Source: an uncultured Cytophagales bacterium
Lineage (GTDB): Bacteria; Bacteroidota; Bacteroidia; Cytophagales; Bernardetiaceae
Direction: 5' to 3'
Assembly: GCA_937136415.1 (NCBI GenBank)
Contig: CAKZOK010000181.1
Span: forward strand, 1-64,000
DNA: 64,000 nt
Shown here: piece after piece, positions 63,901 to 64,000 of the stretch
Layout of the letters: the number at the start of each line of letters is the position of its first letter
Position numbering within the stretch: position 1 is the stretch's first letter
Made by a program: the position numbers and the translations under genes
The notes under the pieces: generated by a model
Seen by the model: only the letters and a program-made list of their open reading frames with translations
The model's database searches: none
What the model was told of the DNA's origin: nothing

Positions 63901-63941
63901 AAAAACCTACCTAATTTAATAAAAAATTAGGTAGGTTTTTT
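63901..63941. terminator. Bidirectional terminator between convergent genes
   Basis: AAAAACCTACCTAATTT and AAATTAGGTAGGTTTTTTTT make a 17-bp stem with a small loop and A/T runs on both sides. It serves the CAP-SPOR gene and the minus-strand gene at the right edge. Confidence 0.85.
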
Positions 63942-63964
63942 TTGTTATCTTAAAGAAATTAATC

Positions 63965-64000
63965 CTAGAAATTAAGTTTCAAACCGACCAAGAAATTACG
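63965..64000 (-). CDS. C-terminal end of an outer-membrane beta-barrel protein
   Basis: On the minus strand the last codons before TAG at 63967-63965 read RNFLVGLKLNF. The alternating pattern and terminal Phe are typical of the last strand of an outer-membrane barrel, which carries the BAM insertion signal. The gene continues beyond the right edge, so nothing more can be said. Confidence 0.5.
   Translation of the reverse strand, partial: RNFLVGLKLNF

Noticed and set aside
1-64000. CRISPR array, tRNA, rRNA or prophage
   Set aside because: No regularly spaced repeats, no T-loop-like GTTCGAATC elements in intergenic sequence and no phage structural genes were seen by eye. A tRNAscan or Infernal run would settle this.

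Overview
The window reads as chromosomal DNA of an AT-rich member of the Bacteroidota, most likely the Cytophagales (a Bernardetia / 'Flexibacter litoralis'-like organism). That placement is inference from several signs. Two large secreted proteins end in type IX secretion (T9SS) sorting tails. Several genes are preceded by Bacteroidota-type promoters (TTTG, 18-20 bp, TAnnTTTG) and few by purine-rich ribosome binding sites. Typical families are present (DUF2911, HTTM, PnuC, GEVED, lamin-tail domains). Cell-envelope and housekeeping genes that form operons elsewhere lie here as single genes.

Layout. 1-6.8 kb: an unknown gene running off the left edge, a Sir2-type enzyme, a small secreted protein, an S9 peptidase, a metallo-beta-lactamase-fold hydrolase, PnuC and a tandem universal stress protein. 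7-17.4 kb: housekeeping genes rsmH, lon, hisH, HTTM protein, DUF2911 protein, gpsA, type 2 IPP isomerase and clpS. 17.6-25.4 kb: class III aminotransferase, cyclase-family hydrolase, MFS carrier, Pif1-type helicase, a lipoprotein and a THUMP-like methyltransferase that are divergently transcribed around a palindromic control region. 25.7-35.1 kb: two large T9SS-exported nucleases, an exonuclease/endonuclease/phosphatase fold and an endonuclease I, on either side of a helical-repeat protein. 35.2-43 kb: M24 peptidase, sensor-SpoIIE phosphatase, two small exported proteins and a ChlI-like AAA+ ATPase. 43.2-49.7 kb: mltG, a YcxB-like membrane protein, the remnant of a DUF3226 gene, a small membrane protein with a TonB-dependent receptor, and thyA. 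49.8-64 kb: seven-repeat LysM protein, NadR-type kinase, ankyrin lipoprotein, ABC ATPase, periplasmic MsrB, DUF721 protein, sufB, acyltransferase, mraY, a membrane protein, a CAP-SPOR protein and the tail of an outer-membrane barrel at the right edge.

Functional links. PnuC (nicotinamide riboside uptake) and the NadR-like kinase (nicotinamide riboside phosphorylation) would make one salvage route to NAD, which the Sir2-type enzyme would consume; the three genes are unlinked. MltG, MraY, RsmH, the LysM protein and the CAP-SPOR protein serve the cell wall. The T9SS nucleases would degrade extracellular DNA or other phosphoesters, and thyA is a thymidylate route.

The least expected content is between genes: several families of short non-coding mobile-looking elements. 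One (6.9, 17.5, 40.1, 54.2 kb) has about 22-bp terminal inverted repeats and 8-9 bp target duplications, and one copy is nested in another repeat. A second inserted exactly at the rsmH stop codon and duplicated AAAATTTAG. A third surrounds the mltG start and abuts the broken DUF3226 gene. No transposase gene, CRISPR array, tRNA or rRNA was recognised. No complete novel multi-gene system is evident; the repeat families and two palindromic operator regions are the best leads.
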